Source: Sandarakinorhabdus sp. AAP62 (GTDB lineage: Bacteria; Pseudomonadota; Alphaproteobacteria; Sphingomonadales; Sphingomonadaceae). From it: DNA of 64,000 bases. The stretch covers positions 62,001 through 126,000 of the forward strand of contig NZ_ANFY01000017.1 in the NCBI RefSeq assembly GCF_000331225.1. Reading direction: 5' to 3'. Positions 60,504 to 64,000 of the stretch are shown here, piece after piece; the stretch's first letter is position 1, and each line of letters opens with the position of its first letter. The notes beneath the pieces were generated by a model. The model saw only the letters and a list, made by a program, of their open reading frames with translations. It made no database searches and was not told the origin of the DNA. The position numbers were made by a program, and so were the translations under genes.

Positions 60504-61429
60504 CAGGCTTTTGCTGCAGCTTTCCGGCGCGCCTGCATCTCGGCGAAATCGCGCCCGGCGTGATAGCTCGACCGGGTGAGCGGCGAGGCTGCCACCAGCA
60601 GGAAACCCTTGGAGCGCGCGACGGCGGCGTAGGTCTGGAAGGTCGCCGGCGGCACGAATTCCATCACCTTGGCATGGCGCGGCGTCGGCTGCAGATACTG
60701 GCCCACGGTGAGGAAATCCACGCCCGCCGAGCGCATGTCGTCGAACACCTGGTGCAGTTCCAGCGGCGTTTCGCCCAGCCCCACCATCAGGCCGGATTTG
60801 GTGAAGATCGTCGGGCTGAGCTGCTTCACCTTGTCGAGCAGGCGCAGCGAATGATAATAGCGCGCGCCCGGCCGGATGGTGGGATAGAGCCGCGGCACGG
60901 TTTCCAGATTGTGGTTGTACACGTCCGGCCCGGCCTCGACGATCATCTCCACCGCCCGGTCCATCTTGTTGCGGAAATCGGGGGTGAGAATCTCGATCGT
61001 GGTGCTCGGCGTCTGCCGGCGCAGTTCCTGGATCACCTTCACGAACTGGCTGGCGCCGCCATCGGGCAGATCATCGCGGTCCACCGAGGTGATGACGATA
61101 TGTTCGAGGCCCAGTTTGGCGGCGGCTTCGGCAACATGGCCGGGCTCGGTCGCGTCCACCTTGTTCGGCATCCCGGTCTTCACGTTGCAGAAGGCGCAGG
61201 CGCGGGTGCAGGTATCGCCCAGGATCATCACGGTGGCGTGCTTCTGGCTCCAGCACTCACCGATATTGGGGCAGGCGGCTTCCTCGCAGACGGTGTTGAG
61301 CTTCAGCGAACGCATCAGCGCCCGCGTCTCGTTATAGGCCTTGCTGGTCGGCGCCTTCACCCGGATCCAGTCCGGCTTGCGCGGCAGGCCGGATGGCGTG
61401 AGGGGAAGATCAAGGACAGGCTCGCTCAT
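60503..61429 (-). CDS. lipA: Lipoyl synthase
   Basis: The 308-residue radical-SAM enzyme has both iron-sulfur signatures: [13 protein letters not shown] (auxiliary cluster) and [13 protein letters not shown] (radical SAM CxxxCxxC), plus VMVGLGET-like [19 protein letters not shown] and the C-terminal [10 protein letters not shown] (Arg-Ser-Ser-Tyr) that ligates the auxiliary cluster. It inserts two sulfurs into octanoyl chains on lipoyl domains, such as those used by pyruvate dehydrogenase, whose E3 subunit gene lpdA is at 63402-64000. Upstream neighbour is a small membrane protein gene. Confidence 0.98.
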   Translation of the reverse strand: MSEPVLDLPLTPSGLPRKPDWIRVKAPTSKAYNETRALMRSLKLNTVCEEAACPNIGECWSQKHATVMILGDTCTRACAFCNVKTGMPNKVDATEPGHVAEAAAKLGLEHIVITSVDRDDLPDGGASQFVKVIQELRRQTPSTTIEILTPDFRNKMDRAVEMIVEAGPDVYNHNLETVPRLYPTIRPGARYYHSLRLLDKVKQLSPTIFTKSGLMVGLGETPLELHQVFDDMRSAGVDFLTVGQYLQPTPRHAKVMEFVPPATFQTYAAVARSKGFLLVAASPLTRSSYHAGRDFAEMQARRKAAAKA

Positions 61430-61481
61430 GCCTGCCTGATAGCCGTCAGTCCGGGTGTGAACAACCGGTCAGTTGCGCATA

Positions 61482-62036
61482 TCAGCCATTCGGTGGTGCG
61501 GCATAGGGGCTGCCCTTTGCCCACAGCTCGGCTTCTTCGGCGGCCTCGATGGCGGCGGTGCCGATGGACATGATCTTGTCGCACAGCGCATCGGCGGTGC
61601 AGTCCAGCCCGGGCACCAGCAGCAACACGCAATTGCTGTCCACAAAGCCATAGCTGCGCAGGAACCGCGCCAGCAGCGTATGCGGCGGATTGAGCGCCGG
61701 ATCGTGCAGGCGCAGTTGCACCGCCGGCAAGCCAAGGCAACGGACCGGATCGAACTCGGCAATGTTCAGCCAGCTGATCGGCTTGGCAGACCAGCGCCGA
61801 TCCCTGATGCCATCCGACGAAAGCCGCACCGCCGGCCGACTGTCGCGCAGCAGGAAATAGGAAATGCTGAGCGCGATCAGCGCCAGAAAGGCGAGGATCC
61901 AGACCAGGGCGCCGGCAATGCCGGGGGCCTTTTGCTGAAGATGGTAGGTGAGGAGCACCGCCAGCATCAACAGGCCAAGACCAGCCAGTGCCACGCGCAC
62001 CGGTGCTTCTTCACGATAACGGGCTGCAAAGTTCAT
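61482..62036 (-). CDS. Hypothetical membrane protein with STM3941/PH-like domain
   Basis: The 184-residue product has two membrane helices near the N-terminus (VRVALAGLGLLMLAVLLTYHL and GIAGALVWILAFLALIALSISYFLL). A PH-like beta domain follows (VRLSSDGIRDRRWSAKPISWLNIAEFDPV), then a short helical tail. The layout matches the STM3941-type proteins, whose role is unknown. It lies upstream of lipA and is divergent from the carbonic anhydrase gene. Confidence 0.7.
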   Translation of the reverse strand: MNFAARYREEAPVRVALAGLGLLMLAVLLTYHLQQKAPGIAGALVWILAFLALIALSISYFLLRDSRPAVRLSSDGIRDRRWSAKPISWLNIAEFDPVRCLGLPAVQLRLHDPALNPPHTLLARFLRSYGFVDSNCVLLLVPGLDCTADALCDKIMSIGTAAIEAAEEAELWAKGSPYAAPPNG

Positions 62037-62152
62037 CTGCCGACATCCCCTTTACGCGCTACTCTGGCCGGCCACGAATCGATAAGCATTGGCAGCCGGC
62101 CCGGATGCTGAGATAATCGATCCAACATGAATGCTGCATTGCGGAGGATGAG

Positions 62153-62845
62153 ATGCCCGAATTCAAGGCCCTGCTCGAAGGCTATCGCCGGTTTCGCACC
62201 GGCGCCTATCAGGAACAGCGCCGGCGCTACGACGCGCTGGCCGACAAGGGGCAGGCCCCGGGCGTGCTGGTGATCAGCTGTTCCGACAGCCGGGTGGACC
62301 CGACCCGCATTTTCGATGCGGAACCGGGCCAGATGTTCGTGGTGCGCAATGTCGCCAATCTGGTGCCGCATTTCGATCCCGATCCGACCCACGGCCAGCA
62401 CAGCACGTCGGCGGCCATCGAATATGCCGTTACCCAGTTGAAAGTGCACCATATCCTGGTGCTGGGCCATGCCCGCTGCGGCGGCATCAAGGCCAGCCTG
62501 GAAGGCACGTTCGACAATGCGGCGCCGGGTGAAGGCGGCTTCATCAACCGCTGGATGAGCCAGATCGCCCCGGCCCGGGATACCATCCGCGCCGCCGCCC
62601 AGCTTTCACCCGATATCGATGCCTGCAGCGCGCTGGAACTGGCGTCCATCCGGCTTTCGATCGAAAATCTGCGCAGTTTCCCCTTCATCGCCGCCGCTGA
62701 AGCCACGGGCGACCTGCATCTGCAAGGCGCCTTGTTCGATATCGCCGAAGGCGTGCTGCGCGTGCTCAACCACGAAACCGGCAAGTTCGAATCGCTGCCG
62801 GTGGAGTGGGAAGAGGAGAATGTGACGGCGCTGAAATCGGCCTGA
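62153..62845 (+). CDS. Beta-class carbonic anhydrase
   Basis: The 230-residue enzyme starts behind GGAGG with a 5-base spacer. Zinc ligands are visible: Cys in VISCSDSRVDP (about 42, with the Asp-Arg dyad of SDSR), then His and Cys in VLGHARCGGI (about 104 and 107). It interconverts CO2 and bicarbonate, providing bicarbonate for biotin-dependent carboxylases such as the one whose carboxyltransferase subunit is encoded at 25574. No signal peptide, so cytoplasmic. Confidence 0.96.
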   Translation: MPEFKALLEGYRRFRTGAYQEQRRRYDALADKGQAPGVLVISCSDSRVDPTRIFDAEPGQMFVVRNVANLVPHFDPDPTHGQHSTSAAIEYAVTQLKVHHILVLGHARCGGIKASLEGTFDNAAPGEGGFINRWMSQIAPARDTIRAAAQLSPDIDACSALELASIRLSIENLRSFPFIAAAEATGDLHLQGALFDIAEGVLRVLNHETGKFESLPVEWEEENVTALKSA

Positions 62846-62855
62846 AACGCGAAAC

Positions 62856-62897
62856 GGGCGTATCCGACACAAACAGGGGGGAGTGCCGGATACGCCC
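62856..62897 (+). terminator. Hairpin behind the carbonic anhydrase gene
   Basis: An 11-bp perfect stem GGGCGTATCCG/CGGATACGCCC (62856-62866 and 62887-62897) encloses 20 bases, ten bases past the stop. No T-run follows, so termination is plausible but unproven. Confidence 0.5.
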
Positions 62898-63030
62898 GCA
62901 GCAGCTTGGCCTTCGACAAGGGCAGTTGCCTCGGGCCGCGCCGTTGCAGACGATATAGGACAATATTGGTCTTGTTTGCAAGCGCCAAGATTGCCTTTCT
63001 GTCATTTTGACCTGCGGCAGGCTGCCGCAG

Positions 63031-63402
63031 CTAGCGTGGTTCGCCATAGGCCCGGCCACGCGGATCACTGCTTCCGGCCGCCTGATTCACGTTGTTCTTG
63101 AACGCGTTATATTTGCATCCAAACGGCCCGGCTGGGCCCCAGCTTCCCGAGCACGTCCCGGCGGTTCCAACATCCGGTCCCAGCAACTTGTTGCGTTCGG
63201 CCGATACGCTGGCGGTGCCGCGCTCACCAATTTCCCGCAACACCGGCAGCGGCGCACGATAGGGCGATTTGGCTGGCTCTCGATCAGCACACACCACAAT
63301 CTCGTCGGGCCGCCGCTTGGGCGGGCACAAGACGCTCCACCCCGGCGGCATCAGGCTGGCAGTGCCTGCAGCGGCCACCGCCAGGGCCGCCAGCAGGCTC
63401 AT
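63031..63402 (-). CDS. Small exported protein of unknown function
   Basis: The start chosen is the ATG at 63402, which overlaps the lpdA stop (ATGA), giving 123 residues with a signal peptide (LLAALAVAAAGTASLM). The mature part has four cysteines (SVLCPPKRRPDEIVVCADRE; GTCSGSWGPAGPFGCKYNAF) that could form two disulphides, and an RP-rich centre. Small proteins with a PDEIVVCADREPxxPYR-type pattern are frequent in sphingomonads; no function is known. It is translated behind lpdA. Confidence 0.7.
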   Translation of the reverse strand: MSLLAALAVAAAGTASLMPPGWSVLCPPKRRPDEIVVCADREPAKSPYRAPLPVLREIGERGTASVSAERNKLLGPDVGTAGTCSGSWGPAGPFGCKYNAFKNNVNQAAGSSDPRGRAYGEPR

Positions 63403-64000
63403 CAGTAATGCAGCGCCCGGCCGTAGGCGTCGAGAACGCTTTCGTGCATCATCTCGGAGAGCGTCGGATGCGGGAAGATGGTGTGCATCAGCTCCGCCTC
63501 GGTCGTCTCCAGGCCCATGGCGATGGCATAGCCCTGGATCAGTTCGGTGACTTCCGCACCCACCATGTGCGCCCCGAGCAGCTGCCCGGTGGTGGCATCG
63601 AACACCGTCTTCACAAAGCCTTCCGCCTCGCCCAGCGCGATGGCCTTGCCGTTGCCAATGAAGGGGAATTTGCCGACGCGCACCGTGTGGCCGGCCGCCT
63701 TGGCCTTGGCCTCGGTCAGGCCGATGCTGGCCACCTGCGGGCGGGCATAGGTGCAACCCGGAATGCGCGCCACGTCCATCGCATGCGGGTGGCCGCCGGC
63801 GATATGTTCGACCGCGATGATGCCTTCATGGCTGGCCTTGTGCGCCAGCCACGGCGGGCCGGTGACATCGCCGATGGCATAGAGGCCGGGCACGTTGGTG
63901 CGGCACATGCCGTCCGTCACGATATGGCCGCGGTTGGTGGCGACGCCCAGGGCTTCCAGGCCGATATTCTCGGTATTCGGCACGATGCCGATGGCTACGA
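63402..64000 (-). CDS. lpdA: Dihydrolipoyl dehydrogenase, C-terminal part
   Basis: The gene runs off the right edge, so only the last 199 codons are seen; frame continues to the end (VAIGIVPNTENIGLEALGV). Visible motifs are YAIGDVTGPPWLAHKASHEGIIAVEHIAG (FAD-binding GD) and the dimerisation domain with AEVTELIQGYAIAMGLE and the catalytic HTIFPHPTLSEMM (His-Pro with the Glu partner). This is the E3 subunit that reoxidises lipoyl groups of 2-oxoacid dehydrogenases. The downstream exported protein overlaps its stop. Confidence 0.97.
   Translation of the reverse strand, partial: VAIGIVPNTENIGLEALGVATNRGHIVTDGMCRTNVPGLYAIGDVTGPPWLAHKASHEGIIAVEHIAGGHPHAMDVARIPGCTYARPQVASIGLTEAKAKAAGHTVRVGKFPFIGNGKAIALGEAEGFVKTVFDATTGQLLGAHMVGAEVTELIQGYAIAMGLETTEAELMHTIFPHPTLSEMMHESVLDAYGRALHY

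Noticed and set aside
1-64000. tRNA, rRNA, riboswitch or CRISPR loci.
   Set aside because: I looked for tRNA T-loop and anticodon patterns and conserved leader motifs and found none I could support. A covariance-model scan could still find something.

Overview
The window is high-GC, densely packed chromosomal DNA from an alphaproteobacterium, most likely of the order Sphingomonadales. The evidence is a PEPxxWA-CTERM sorting tail on the protein at 29971-30876, a fused ispDF gene, the dusB-ntrYX-hfq-hflX cluster, and the close matches of many products to sphingomonad-type proteins. No rRNA, tRNA, CRISPR array or transposase gene was recognised. Almost all of the window is core chromosome. The one clearly accessory stretch is about 17.1-20.4 kb.

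Layout. 1-1857: end of an S9 peptidase and an exported amidohydrolase. 1876-4257 (-): ybgC-tolQ-tolR-tolA, without tolB and pal. 4291-8012 (-): ffh-rpsP-rimM-trmD-rplS ending in a strong terminator. 8243-10585 (+): GGDEF-EAL protein. 10600-14345 (-): a small zinc-finger/DUF465 pair, pdxH-phzF, and dapF-ftsY. 14545-17057: MipA/OmpV porin-like protein (+) converging, across a palindromic repeat cluster, on an AAA ATPase (-). 17058-20326: accessory zone. 20323-23268 (-): uvrA. 23484-27402: small membrane protein, a membrane-anchored LuxR-type regulator, an acyl-CoA carboxyltransferase and an EF-hand protein. 27503-35273: NUDIX hydrolase, ispG, PEP-CTERM repeat protein, GNAT, pyrophosphatase, M61 peptidase and a beta-propeller protein. 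35388-38569 (+): hisS-prfA-prmC. 38537-43923: serine hydrolase, mazG, GST, epoxide-hydrolase-like protein and a YeiH-type transporter. 43918-51761 (-): a run of overlapping genes mltB-rlpA-dacA-tmk-holB-metG-tatD-MBL (cell-wall remodelling, dTTP supply, clamp loading, Met-tRNA charging). 51807-58364 (-): dusB-ntrY-ntrX-hfq-hflX. 58418-63402: ispDF-pncC, lipA-ratA, beta-carbonic anhydrase and a small exported protein. 63402-64000: the C-terminal part of lpdA, running off the window.

The accessory zone shows two layers of insertion next to uvrA. First, the last 187 bp of uvrA exist twice: once as the real 3' end (20323-20509) and once as a displaced, diverged fragment (19408-19594). Between the copies lies a two-gene cargo: a nucleotidyltransferase-fold protein whose start codon overlaps the uvrA stop, and a small basic protein. 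Second, directly beyond the displaced fragment, a visibly AT-rich islet is bounded by a perfect 40-bp inverted repeat (17214-17253 and 19360-19399). It carries an unrecognised 580-residue membrane protein and an overlapping 65-residue exported microprotein. A third mobile-looking trace is a palindromic repeat read in frame inside uvrA (around 22500-22550), related in style to palindromes at 15418-15546 and 27471-27495.

Isoprenoid precursor synthesis is represented by ispDF and ispG, lipoate use by lipA and lpdA, translation by hisS/prfA/prmC/metG and the rpsP operon, membrane targeting by ffh and ftsY, and envelope maintenance by tolQRA, dacA, rlpA and mltB.
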